A stretch of 64,000 bases of DNA, from NCBI RefSeq assembly GCF_026262505.1, contig NW_026529215.1:124001-188000 (forward strand), in the 5' to 3' direction. The DNA comes from Trichomonas vaginalis G3. Lineage: Eukaryota; Parabasalia; Trichomonadida; Trichomonadidae. Within the stretch, counting starts at the first letter, position 1, and each line of letters opens with the position of its first letter. Both the position numbers and the translations under genes were made by a program. Of the stretch, positions 9,159 to 17,948 are shown piece after piece. A model generated the notes under the pieces. That model saw nothing but the letters and a program-made list of their open reading frames with translations. It did not search any database and had not been told where the DNA came from.

Positions 9159-9569
9159 TCACTTGCAGGTAGTTGTGTCGTCAACATCTTCATAAATATC
9201 ATATGCCATTTGTTTTTGTTTTCCTTTCAACTTTTTGTGTTTGTTGTAAAGTTTAGAATATTTCGACTCTAAGTCAATGAGATGTTCTATAATGAACTGT
9301 TGGTCAGTGAAGTAAACTTTTCCATCTGTTGTCTCGAAAGCTCCTTCAGACTTCAATATTTTATTTGTGAGAGTCTGTTTCTTTTTTGAGATACTAGCCG
9401 TTCCATTTCTATGAAAAGTGACTTTGTAGTTAGGGTTTGTATTTCCAGACCTGGCACTTTCTATTATTGAATTTTTCTCTTCATCTGTAAGTTCTTTGAC
9501 AGGTTTTGACAATGGTTCTGAACTTTTTGTTTGTGGTGTCAAATCTACCGTTTCAACTTCTTCGGTCAT
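9159..9569 (-). CDS. Unknown Polinton protein, acidic with coiled-coil end
   Basis: The ATG at 9567-9569 follows AATTTTTTACTGAGATGAA, a leader repeated almost exactly before the next gene upstream. The protein begins MTEEVETVDLTPQTKSSEPL and has a KVTFHRNGTASISKKKQT segment and a coiled-coil-like DLESKYSKLYNKHKKLKGKQ. The 3' part towards 9000 looks coding but the gene is probably broken there. The function is unknown; a virion core or DNA-binding protein is possible. Confidence 0.45.
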   Translation of the reverse strand: MTEEVETVDLTPQTKSSEPLSKPVKELTDEEKNSIIESARSGNTNPNYKVTFHRNGTASISKKKQTLTNKILKSEGAFETTDGKVYFTDQQFIIEHLIDLESKYSKLYNKHKKLKGKQKQMAYDIYEDVDDTTTCK

Positions 9570-9588
9570 TTCATCTCAGTAAAAAATT

Positions 9589-9744
9589 TTAGTTTGGTTT
9601 GTTTTCAACTGGTTGTTTAGGTTTTTTAAGTCGGTCTAAAACTTCCTGAGGTATAGGAAGAACTTGACAAACACGTGGTTGTGTAACTGCTGGAAGCCGA
9701 CAAATCCATCTTGAACCCATTTGTCTCAATGCTGTATTGTTCAT
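9589..9744 (-). CDS. Small unknown Polinton protein (51 aa)
   Basis: The ATG at 9742-9744 follows AATTTTTTACTGAGATGAA, matching the leader of the gene at 9159-9569 over 19 bases. The protein is short, basic and proline-rich (MNNTALRQMGSRWICRLPAV..., ending VENKPN). The identical leaders argue that both small frames are real and share regulation. Confidence 0.5.
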   Translation of the reverse strand: MNNTALRQMGSRWICRLPAVTQPRVCQVLPIPQEVLDRLKKPKQPVENKPN

Positions 9745-9803
9745 TTCATCTCAGTAAAAAATTTACATTCCCCACGTTTGAGGCGGTTGCGGTTGGTTAT
9801 TGT

Positions 9804-10163
9804 TTACCCATTGTTGTGCATGGTTATATCCTCTGTTAAAGAATCTTTCACCTTGGTCCATATAGTGTCCTGCTTGGTTATAGTAGTCATTTGCTTTGTT
9901 ATATAGTTTCCTGCTTGTCTTCCTACATTGTCCATCCATCCTTGAACTTTTCCTCTTGTTTCAGGATTTGGAATAAGATTTGCTGCATCTCGTGCTACAT
10001 CCCAACCTTTCTGTACAGTTTGTATAATAGGTTGTGCTTTCTCTTTAAGTATACCTAATGTACTCAAAATCTTCCTTCCAACTCCAAATACACCTCTGGC
10101 TATTGTTCCCACTGCGGGCAAAAATCTGGATGCAACTCCTGCTAATGCGCCAAATAAACCCAT
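9804..10163 (-). CDS. Amphipathic small structural protein (pVI/pX-like?)
   Basis: A 119-residue frame starting MGLFGALAGVASRFLPAVGT, a glycine-rich amphipathic/hydrophobic helix resembling membrane-active minor capsid proteins. It continues into IARGVFGVGRKILSTLGILK and helical KVKDSL-type sequence. Similar small proteins occur at 44723-45199 in element 2. Its ATG lies 17 bases from the divergent integrase ATG. The 3' end may be broken. The membrane-lytic role is an inference from composition. Confidence 0.55.
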   Translation of the reverse strand: MGLFGALAGVASRFLPAVGTIARGVFGVGRKILSTLGILKEKAQPIIQTVQKGWDVARDAANLIPNPETRGKVQGWMDNVGRQAGNYITKQMTTITKQDTIWTKVKDSLTEDITMHNNG

Positions 10164-10180
10164 TTCTTATAGGGTAAAAA
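10164..10180. promoter_or_regulatory. 17-bp bidirectional intergenic promoter
   Basis: Only TTCTTATAGGGTAAAAA separates the divergent ATGs at 10163 (minus) and 10181 (plus). Read on either strand it gives a T-rich block, a short spacer and then AAATG, the pattern seen before most genes of both elements. Confidence 0.5.
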
Positions 10181-11139
10181 ATGACGAATCCAAACAAGGA
10201 CCCCTATGTTTCTAAAGCGACAAAGAAAGCACTCATGATAAAAATCTTTAGTTCAACACCAAATGCTTGGTTTATGGATATCTTGGAAAACATTCCGAGG
10301 TATAGAGAAGATGGACCACCATACTGGCTAATATTTGTGGTCAAAACACAAGATACTGTGAAGCCATACCATTACAGTCCAAAAATATTTTAGATGTGAA
10401 AACTGCTTTGACAATATTCGTTGACAAATACCATCCAACAAAACTGACATCTGACTGTGAAAGTTCTTTCAAATCAGACGATATTAAAAACTATCTGCGT
10501 TCAAAAAATGTAAACCAATATTTCATTGTCGACCAAAACCATTCTGCTCTTGGTGTCATTGACAGTTGTATAAAAATCTTAAGAGACTTAAACCAACCAC
10601 AAGGTGGTGAGGTAGATGAAATGTCATATGACGACAAATATAGACACTTCTCCATGGCAAAGATGAGACAAGTTTTAAATATTTACAATAGCCGTAAACA
10701 AAAAGGTTTGGGAAACCACTCCCCCGAAGAAATGAAAAACAACCCTGACTTAGAGAAAGACTATATATTTAATAGTTTAGTCAAAAGAGACAAACAAGAA
10801 AGAATGCCAGGCTTCAAACTTAAGAAAGGTGACAAAGTAAAAATAGAAATACCTAAACGCGACCCATATGAAAATACTATTGACTATGACAACAATGGGA
10901 ACTCGACAGGTACTCACATTCGTGTTCGTAAAAATAGAAGAAAGTATACAAGAGAATATTATGAAGTTTTAGGCAAACATGGCAAAATGTACAGACTGCA
11001 AGCAGAAGATAAAACTACTATTGTCAGACCTCGTTTCAAACTTGTCAAAGTTCAAGGTGGTATACTTTCAAAGACAGTTCCTAACAAATATAAGACAACT
11101 CCTGACGAATATGCTAAAGAAGTTGAAAATGACGACTAA
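10181..11139 (+). pseudogene. Polinton retroviral-type integrase, broken
   Basis: The catalytic core is visible as AWFMDILENIPRY (first Asp), KLTSDCESSFKSDDI (second Asp) and a glutamate/substituted position in SALGVIDSCIKILRDLNQ. A basic carboxy-terminal domain follows with PGFKLKKGDKVKIEIPK, an SH3/chromo-like barrel start common to Polinton integrases. The family is the rve (DDE) superfamily. The gene has about one or two breaks. It is divergent from the amphipathic protein gene. Confidence 0.85.
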
Positions 11140-11145
11140 GCAATT

Positions 11146-12930
11146 CTATACCATGCGTAAACTGTCATGTAAGGTGGCATGTAGTCTTTACTTTGTCCCG
11201 TTGTTTGCGTATATCCTGAAACGATGTGTATGGTTTCCTCTCCCTGAGTGTACTCCAGTAACAATTTATAGCAAACTTAACGTCGTCTTTAACATCATAT
11301 CCTTTACCTTTTGTCATTCCTGACCAATCCCAATATCTATGCTTATGCCAACCTGCTTGAGATGTACTTAAATCTATGTAGTGACTGTGTGCAGGTAAAT
11401 TTTCACCCGAAATCGTTTTACTTCCACCTGTTTCCTTTGAAGAGTTTGCACAATACAAAAACTGTCGACTATTTGTTCCATGCACCAACACCAAACATTA
11501 CTTGAGGACCTCTTGCTTCCATAGATGTATAAATAGAACCTACTGGTTCATTAAATCAAACATATGAGATATTATAGGATTGTCTCTTTTGAACTTAAAA
11601 TATAGTGCAACTATTTCAGGTTTCTTCTGGTTTGTGTCAGAATATTTTTTATAATATAATCTTATGTTTTCAGGGTAGGTAAAGTCTTGACTATAATATT
11701 TATTTCTGTCATCTTCATAATAGTATACTATTCTCGTTTTTTCTATTGCATTATATCTTTTATATCTATAAAAATCTAAATAAATGTTAGCTTTTGTTCA
11801 TCTACATGTGGTGTTCTAACGTCATCTCCATAGTCATAATAGTATGGTGCTGGAGCTGGGTCAGGCAATGTCATATCTGCCATTTCATAAACTCTTAAAT
11901 ATTTCTTTTGTTCGTCTCCATAGAAGTTTAAGTAGCAGTTGTTGTCTAATGGAACTTTAACTTGTGTACCATCATTCTTTTTATAGCTTACATACATTTC
12001 ATTGTTATTTTTTCGGAATGAGTTTATACCGTGTACCATTTTCTAAGGACTGTACCAACTGCCATCTAAAATATTTGTTTTCTTCATTGACAGAAAAGTC
12101 ACCAACCATAGTTTCAATATTTTTGTTCCTAGCAAACTTTGGTATATTTCATTGACATATGTTTTATCTGCTTTATTTTCAAGGCTAACGTTTAAGTCTG
12201 TTATTTCAGAAGATGTATGTGTATGTCCAACGGCACTTTTCCTGTTTAAGGTTTCTTGTAAGTTTGTAATATTTGCAATGGTATGTGTATGTCCAACGTC
12301 ACTTTTCCTGTTTAAGGTTTCTTGTAAGTTTGCAATATTTGCAATGGTATGTGTATGTCCAACGTCACTTTTCCTGTTTAAGGTTTCTTGTAAGTTTGTA
12401 ATATTTGCAATGGTATGTGTATGTCCAACGGCACTTTTCATGTTTAAGGTTTCTTGTAAGTTTGTAATATTTGCAATGGTATGTGTATGAGTCTTTTTAG
12501 AATATTCGTTTTCAGCTCTCGTCACTTCACTTGACATTTTATTGTCAACATATGTTTTGTCTGCTAGTTCAGGATGAGTATGTTCTTTTGTTGCATAAGC
12601 TTTGTTAGCTCTTTCTTCTTCTTTTGCTATTGCATCGTCTACATATTCTTTGTCAGCTTTGTTGCCAACATCTGCTTTCAAAAGAAGTTCAGATATAGGT
12701 TTCTCGTTTAAAGTTCCTTTTGTTGGATTTATACAGACAGTATGGTTCTTATTGTCTTGAAATAGAAACTCATCTGTCATTGGGTTTAATGTCAGTTTTA
12801 AGTTTCCTTCTTTCAATGACTCAGATATCTTAGAATAGTTTGAAAAGTTTGTTGTGTTCTTATTTAGAGCTTGCATAATGAGTTGTCGGTTGTGTTGTAT
12901 TTCTCTCATAGACGCTGTTTCATTTGACAT
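11146..12930 (-). pseudogene. Tail-fibre-like gene with phage collar motif, broken
   Basis: The amino part (from the ATG at 12930) has KADKEYVDDA and ADKTYVDNK repeats, a 22-residue tandem repeat (HTHTIANITNLQETLNRKSD) and an ENKADKTYVNEIYQSL segment like trimeric phage fibres. Downstream sequence carries a tail-collar signature (TGGSKTISGENLPAHSHYI). It is a fossil with about three breaks. In a virion it would project as a receptor-binding fibre; element 2 has the same architecture at 38154-39254. Confidence 0.75.
12215..12478 (-). repeat. 66-bp tandem repeat within the fibre gene (4 units)
   Basis: Four consecutive 66-bp units (starting about 12215, 12281, 12347 and 12413), each encoding 22 residues of the fibre shaft. 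They differ at only a few positions, so the array expanded recently relative to the rest of the element. Confidence 0.9.
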
Positions 12931-12948
12931 TTTTATTCTAGATAAAAT
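12931..12948. promoter_or_regulatory. 18-bp palindromic bidirectional promoter
   Basis: TTTTATTCTAGATAAAAT lies between the divergent ATGs at 12930 and 12949. It is close to a perfect palindrome centred on TCTAGA, so each gene sees nearly the same T-rich leader. Confidence 0.5.
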
Positions 12949-13796
12949 ATGCTTCCAATAGAAAAAGAAAATTCAAGAGTTGCTACAACTAAACCATTAG
13001 ATGAACTTTTTACTAATGTCGGTCAAAAGTTTGAGACAGAGACCGTAAAGCATGAAGGCTATCGTTTTGACTACCCATTAAGATGGCTAAGAGACCCATC
13101 TGTCACAAAAGCTATTGGCTTTCGTAGAATGAAGTTTGTGTCTGTAGAAGATAAAAGTTTCCATTTATTGTAAGGTTTCATATAGATTATATATCTGAAG
13201 GGAAACGAAAAATGTGGGAAGAAATTGAGCTAATACAAGTTGACCTTTCATCTTCTCTACAGACTGCGTTAAAAAATATAGAAGATAAAATAAATTCATG
13301 TTATGCAAAATATGCTGATGAATATGCAAATACCGAGAGCACACTTTATGTGAGAATTGTATATGACAAACAAAATTCACAAGTGTCATTTCAAATCTAC
13401 GAAGACAATCCAAAGAAAGACGAACAAATATATACAGAATTCACTGCAATGTCATGGTATTATTTGCAAAGAATGTTAAATCAGAAAGTCGAACTTCCTT
13501 TAGCAAATATTTACAGTCGATATGCAAGAGATGAACCATATTTATTTAAAGATGTTTTCGACCCAGCTGCTATTATTGTTCATGCTTCATTTTCTGGCGC
13601 CCAAAACTCTTTCTTATGCTTGGCAAATGACTTTTACGAAAAACCTACAAAGCTATACGAACCACCAAGTGGAAGTATTTCAGACTTTCAAGTATGGTTT
13701 ACTACAGATGGAAGAAAGAGAATAATTCCATTATACCACGCGTTTTACTTAGAACTTAGTTTCATATACAACTACTATCGAACGGTAAAAATATAA
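12949..13796 (+). pseudogene. Unknown structural-type Polinton gene, broken
   Basis: Divergent from the fibre gene. The sequence reads as a folded protein with RFDYPLRWLRDPSVTKAIGF and later SFQIYEDNPKKDEQIYTEF, SGAQNSFLCLANDFY and QVWFTTDGRKRIIPLYHAFY, mostly beta-rich. Its position next to the fibre matches the gene at 40009-40488 in element 2. A minor capsid or penton-type role is possible but not shown. About one break. Confidence 0.5.
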
Positions 13797-14043
13797 TTTT
13801 TAATACGGTTGAGGTGTTGGATTTGGTTGCCAACTAGACTGTGGTGCAGGTTCAGGCTGTTGTATAACAGGAGCTTGTTCTTCTGGTTCAGGGTCTTTAG
13901 GTATAATACCAACGAACTGACCTACTCTTTTACCAATATTTTGACTCCGTTCCAAATTCCTCTTCCTACGGTTTTTATTCCATTCCATATACCTCTTCCA
14001 ACATTTCGAAAGAAGTTTCCTATCTTACTGAAGAAACCCATTT
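13797..14043 (-). pseudogene. Amphipathic small protein gene, broken
   Basis: Begins MGFFSKIGNFFRNVGRGIWN, with a repeated GRGIWNGIK/GRGIWNGVK amphipathic motif. A proline/glutamine-rich tail-like coding trace follows (PEPEEQAPVIQQPEPAPQ). The start resembles MAAGFFKKLW of the element 2 small proteins. Broken, about one break. It may have been a membrane-active minor capsid component. Confidence 0.55.
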
Positions 14044-14059
14044 TACTATATGTAAAAAT

Positions 14060-14422
14060 CTAATGTCCGCCTAGTCTCTTACGTTTCCTGTTGAGTTCCA
14101 TAGCATTCTTTAACTGGAGCTCATACATTCTGTTTCTCCTCTGGTAGAAAACATATTCTGGGTCAACTCCTGTGTTCGCGTCATCTGCATAAAGTTGTTT
14201 ATATCCCACTTCAGGGTTTGTATAAAACTCTTTCCATCTCATATTTGCATACCATGGTGGCAAACCTAACGCAGCGTCATTTGACATGGCAGTTTGCATT
14301 TGTACATCTGTTGGCACTTGACCATAGTTTGCCATTGCAGTTTGTATTCTAACTTCATTTGGAATATTCTCTGGGTTTGGTTGTCCAGGTTGCTGCGCAT
14401 TCGCTAAGTTCTGTGCGTCCAT
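14060..14422 (-). CDS. Unknown Polinton protein with basic tail (120 aa)
   Basis: The ATG at 14420-14422 follows ATATTTTTATCTAATATTAA, the element promoter pattern. It starts MDAQNLANAQQPGQPNPENI, contains two related blocks (RIQTAMANYGQVP and QMQTAMSNDAALG) and ends in basic MELNRKRKRLGGH. The tail suggests nucleic-acid contact or nuclear targeting. No family is recognised. Confidence 0.55.
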   Translation of the reverse strand: MDAQNLANAQQPGQPNPENIPNEVRIQTAMANYGQVPTDVQMQTAMSNDAALGLPPWYANMRWKEFYTNPEVGYKQLYADDANTGVDPEYVFYQRRNRMYELQLKNAMELNRKRKRLGGH

Positions 14423-14445
14423 TTAATATTAGATAAAAATATCTC

Positions 14446-14577
14446 TTACGAGTACATATACTGGACATTTGCAGGCATTGGTTCATCTTCATATTCTCTG
14501 TACCTTTCTGCCACGTCAAAGAAATAAATGACACAATGGAAAAAACCTAAAACAAGTAGTCCTATTTCAAACCACAT
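14446..14577 (-). CDS. Small single-pass membrane protein (43 aa)
   Basis: From the ATG at 14575-14577 it encodes MWFEIGLLVLGFFHCVIYFF, one strong transmembrane helix, then a charged tail DVAERYREYEDEPMPANVQY. It overlaps the end of the methyltransferase gene by 16 bases on the same strand, which supports a real compact gene. Confidence 0.5.
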   Translation of the reverse strand: MWFEIGLLVLGFFHCVIYFFDVAERYREYEDEPMPANVQYMYS

Positions 14578-15380
14578 TTACTTACTAATAAAATTTCTTT
14601 ATTGTGACACTTTCTCCAGTTTATAGGACCTCTCTCATATTCTATCTTGTCATATATAAACTCATAGTCATGTATGTCCTCTAACCATCTCATAACGGTT
14701 TCCAAACCACTTTTATCGGATGTAAAGTAAAAGCATGGATGGTTATGTAAAACGTCTAAAGTTTCTAAAGAGTCTCTCAAAGTCCAGTCTACTTGGTATT
14801 GAAAATCCCATGTGTTAAAGAACGGCGGGTCCACTATAAAGAAAACATTTTCCTTGTTTTTATATTTTTCATACAACTCTGTCCAATGACATCTCACAAA
14901 CTCTATACCCTCAATATATTTTTCTATGTCCTCTTTGAAAACATTTGTATAGTTAAGATATAAAACTTTTGACATAAGTGTTTCAATGTCATGAACTCTT
15001 ATAGCACCACTATATAATAGTCTAGCAGATATACTATCCCAGTCTATATATTCTGCTTTTTTCAAAACCTCTCTCACAATATTTTTCTTATCTAATGGTA
15101 TACGTTCCATCTTACCTATAGGTATCTTTTCTTTTAACTCTTTCAATATATTGTTTGTATCTGGTATATGTTTGAGACGGTCCATATAGTTGTCGAAGTC
15201 ATTGCATATAATCTTTGAGTCTGGAAATATTATATGGCACAAATGGGATATATAGAAACTTCCACCGAACAAATCTACAAATGTTAGACCATTCGGTAGT
15301 TTCTTAAGTTCTCTCAATATAATATCTTTACATCTACTCTTATTTCCAAAGAACGGTAACGGTGGTTTTGTAAAATTCAT
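14562..15380 (-). CDS. Dam-like DNA adenine-N6 methyltransferase (D12 class)
   Basis: A 272-residue enzyme expected to methylate adenine-N6 in DNA using S-adenosylmethionine. PPLPFFGNKSR at residues 6-16 is the D12-class motif X, FVDLFGGSFYIS at 34-45 is the AdoMet motif I, and VDPPFFNT at 183-190 is the DPPY-type catalytic motif IV with Phe in place of Tyr. Length and motif order match Dam/phage D12 enzymes. The frame is open. The start follows ACATTTTTATTATTATATATAA. It may mark element DNA against a host or rival nuclease; the target site cannot be read from sequence. Confidence 0.88.
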   Translation of the reverse strand: MNFTKPPLPFFGNKSRCKDIILRELKKLPNGLTFVDLFGGSFYISHLCHIIFPDSKIICNDFDNYMDRLKHIPDTNNILKELKEKIPIGKMERIPLDKKNIVREVLKKAEYIDWDSISARLLYSGAIRVHDIETLMSKVLYLNYTNVFKEDIEKYIEGIEFVRCHWTELYEKYKNKENVFFIVDPPFFNTWDFQYQVDWTLRDSLETLDVLHNHPCFYFTSDKSGLETVMRWLEDIHDYEFIYDKIEYERGPINWRKCHNKEILLVSKCGLK

Positions 15381-15477
15381 TTATATATAATAATAAAAAT
15401 GTTTTTCCCTGAAAAGTGACAGAAAAGTGACAAAACATGAAAACATATATAATTTGTGAAAAGCGACACATTATATA

Positions 15478-15582
15478 ATGTTTTCGACCCAGAAGAAGGC
15501 TTCTTCCCAGAAGCAATGGAGGAAGAAGAAGAGTCCTCCGAATAAAAACTTCATTTATACTAAACATCAACATCAGGGCTAG
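15478..15582 (+). CDS. Possible tiny basic protein (34 aa)
   Basis: An ATG after GAAAAGCGACACATTATATA encodes MFSTQKKASSQKQWRKKKSP..., strongly basic and protamine-like. The start context resembles other genes, but the length makes the call weak. It lies between the methyltransferase and the terminal repeat. Confidence 0.25.
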   Translation: MFSTQKKASSQKQWRKKKSPPNKNFIYTKHQHQG

Positions 15583-15609
15583 AAGGCACGAAGTGCCTGG
15601 AAGCCCCAC

Positions 15610-15613
<4 letters not shown>

Positions 15614-15648
<35 letters not shown>
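15614..15648 (+). repeat. 35-base poly(T) tract
   Basis: An uninterrupted run of T inside the terminal region, next to a GGCAC-GAA-GTGCC hairpin (15585-15597). It is absent from the matching place in element 2. It could be slippage or the tail of an inserted sequence. Confidence 0.9.
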
Positions 15649-15650
<2 letters not shown>

Positions 15651-15861
15651 TTTCAATTTCTTCTTCTCGTTTATGAGGTCTTTGATTATGACTCCATTGA
15701 TTCCATGAAATTAAATATTCTTTATCATTATATTTATACCTCATTAGCTTATTTTGGCTTTCATATTCATTTAATAATTCACAATCTTCATTTTTAAATT
15801 GAAGTTTAACCCATTCAGGATTTAAACAATGTTTAATTAATCGTGGAATATCTGACATCAT
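15649..15861 (-). CDS. Terminal-repeat ORF (MSDIPRLIK family)
   Basis: Begins MMSDIPRLIKHCLNPEW and continues through SQNKLMRYKYNDKEYLISWN and SHNQRPHKREEE until the poly(T) tract. The same coding start lies in both terminal repeats of element 2, in a broken form. Conservation between two elements suggests it was a real gene at the element end. The function is unknown. Confidence 0.5.
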
Positions 15862-16015
15862 CTATATATAGCTTCTTTTATAAAAGATAAAAAATAAATT
15901 ATTTTAAAATTAATGTTAATTTTTTAATAATGTGTTTAGTATATAAATATTTTAATGTATCGTCTATATATAGATGCAACAAAAAAAGTCACACAACCCT
16001 TCCACATATACTACT
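15649..16015. repeat. Right terminal region of Polinton 1
   Basis: The CATCTATATATAGCTTC and TTTTATAAAAGATAAAAAAT stretches and the outer AAAAAAAGTCACACAACCCT motif match the element 2 TIR, but the middle differs. I place the end near 16,015, by alignment of ...TACTACT with the element 2 end. The partner TIR is outside the window. Confidence 0.7.
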
Positions 16016-16103
16016 TCCATTAGAATTTTATCTTTAATAAATTTTTCTTGAATATAGCATTGTTGCCTAATGGCTAATATAAAAACCGAGTTTTTACAGC
16101 GAA
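16016..16103. other. Flank of Polinton 1; no gene
   Basis: AT-rich sequence between the Polinton end and the TTAA-bounded segment. The first six bases (TCCATT) would be one copy of a target duplication, but the left end is not available to compare. Confidence 0.4.
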
Positions 16104-16724
16104 TTAAGGGTGCACACGAGAGGATCATGTAAACTTCAGAATTTAGAACCTTATTTTTAGGCATTATCTTGGCTACCTATTTAGGCTCGAAAAGCAAAAA
16201 ATATCAAAAAATACAACTTGAGTCCATTCTGACCCTTTTATGGAGGTAGTTTTTATCCGCTAGTATTTTCCCTTTGAATCTCTTTACAATTCGAAATCAA
16301 ATTCAAACCTCAGTAGAAGAAAGGAAGAATCGACTTACTACGGTTGTAATACGAATAAATACATATATTTAATTATTTTTATTTACATAATAATTGTTTG
16401 AAGCTCATATTCCATCAAATTTTTAAATAAAAACATTAAAATGTTGAAAATGTTCATATATTTTAATAGGGTTTTGGCACTTTATTGAGGAATTACTACA
16501 TACATAGTCGAACTGAACTTGATATTTTGAAATTTAAATTATTTATCAAAATTAAAATTTAACTTGAAGTTTATAATTATTTAGTCATATTTTGCATAAT
16601 TCTAAGTAGATTTTGTAAAAAATCAAGAAAGAAAAAATTTAACGTGCTTTATTTTTTCTTTTTTATAATAATACATATTATTATATAATTAACATATTCA
16701 TAATGTTTCACCCTTTCAAAAATA

Positions 16725-16761
16725 TAATCCTCCTCCTCTCAAATAAACGTACATACGGGTG
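16725..16761 (+). repeat. 37-bp repeat, copy 1
   Basis: Matches 20041-20077 exactly by eye (TCCTCCTCCTCTCAAATAAA core, ending in ACGTACATACGGGTG). The other copy forms the right end of the TTAA-bounded segment, so this copy marks a truncated or nested relative. Confidence 0.85.
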
Positions 16762-17290
16762 GCCTCTTTTTTCAAAAAATTAAAATTTGAAATTTTGAGC
16801 TCAAATATTAGAGATTTTTTCAACCTTCAACGATATATGTTGTCTATATCAGACCTCCTTTCTTTTTGATACTTAACATTGTTCCTAAATCTTAGCCGTT
16901 AAGGCTGTTCTGAAAATTTTTTTTTTCGAAAAAATTCGAAAAAAATTCTTAAAATTCAAAAATCGCTTAATTCCTGAGGATTTTGGAAAAAAGTTTTTAC
17001 ATGAACATGTGTATATTATATGGCAGTCCCAACGGGAACCGCGGTAATTTACCGAGGTTTCCGCACACCGGTTCCTTTTTTTAGGAATTTTTTAGATTAA
17101 AAAATATGCTTTGTAAATCATTTTTTTGTAAATCGGCAAAAATTTGGAAATATTCTGACGACAATAAATCTGGGAATAGTATTTTAAATACGAGAACAAC
17201 CTATTTAAAAGTGTTTCGCTCGATTTCGTATAATTTCAAATTTTCGCATATAGCTTTCCGTGAATTACCGTGATTTTACCGCCACATCAA

Positions 17291-17351
17291 TAGTTTACGA
17301 CACTTTTTCCGTAAATTGAGTAGTTTACTGCACTTTTTCCGTAAAATTGAG
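17291..17351 (+). repeat. 30-bp tandem duplication
   Basis: Two adjacent units of TAGTTTACGACACTTTTTCC plus GTAAATTGAG, with two or three differences. Related ACGGAAAAAGTGAG strings occur at 17451 and 17548 in the opposite sense. The surrounding 16,760-17,760 has no gene. Confidence 0.8.
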
Positions 17352-17770
17352 TTACGGGAATCCGTAAGATTACCGTACCTCACTTCTAGTTGAAAATAGC
17401 ATTAGTATATAATAAATAGATATATTATTCATATTTTTGATTTTGAATTACGGAAAAAGTGAGTTCAGAACTTCCAATTATTATTTGATTAATTATGTTA
17501 AAAATACTATAAGGGATTAAAATACATAATGTTGAAATTTGAATTACGGCAAAAGTGAGGGTGAAAGTGAAGTGAAAAAGTAAGATATTTTTTGTTGAAA
17601 TAATCATAGTTGTACAATTTTGAAACTATATGTAAAGCTATAAATTGAATAAATTCAAAAACAAAAATTGTTTATTCTTATTAATAAATTTATATTAATC
17701 AATATTTGAACAACCCGTAATTAAAATTGAATTCCTCTTAAAATTTAATCCATACGTTAATTTTTAATTT

Positions 17771-17788
17771 GCTCGGCGAATGCCGAGC
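17771..17788. other. GCTCGGC-GAAT-GCCGAGC hairpin
   Basis: A perfect 7-bp stem with a four-base loop. A near-identical hairpin with an A-T pair in place of one G-C pair and a GAAA loop lies at 59961-59978. Confidence 0.8.
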
Positions 17789-17948
17789 TTCCCTACTTCT
17801 CTTGTCATTCCTTCAAAAACTCTAATCTCATCGCACTTACAAACATCATGATTTGATGTATTGTCGAGAAATCTTAGACTTGTTTGTCATTTGATTATCG
17901 CATTTGAAAGTCATCTCGAAAATCGATTAACAAGACAATTTCCCAAAC

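Larger units (their letters stand above)
1..16015. mobile_element. Polinton/Maverick element 1 (right part; left end outside window)
   Basis: Recognisable Polinton genes fill this stretch: A32-type packaging ATPase, protein-primed-type PolB, retroviral-type integrase and fibre-like proteins, with a right terminus homologous to the ends of element 2. The last bases (about 15,983-16,015) match the outer TIR motif of element 2 (AAAGTCACACAACCCT). The left end and the major capsid gene are not in the window. It is a fossil: PolB, integrase, fibre and several small genes are broken, roughly a dozen or more breaks in all, while the ATPase and methyltransferase frames are open. It looks older than element 2. 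Confidence 0.85.

Noticed and set aside
12152-12490. + strand frame over the fibre repeats
   Set aside because: Antisense shadow of the 66-bp tandem repeat; cysteine/valine/phenylalanine-rich low complexity.
15614-15648. Poly(A)/(T) as a sign of a LINE or retrocopy insertion
   Set aside because: No retrotransposon coding sequence, no target duplication, and slippage explains a 35-base run.
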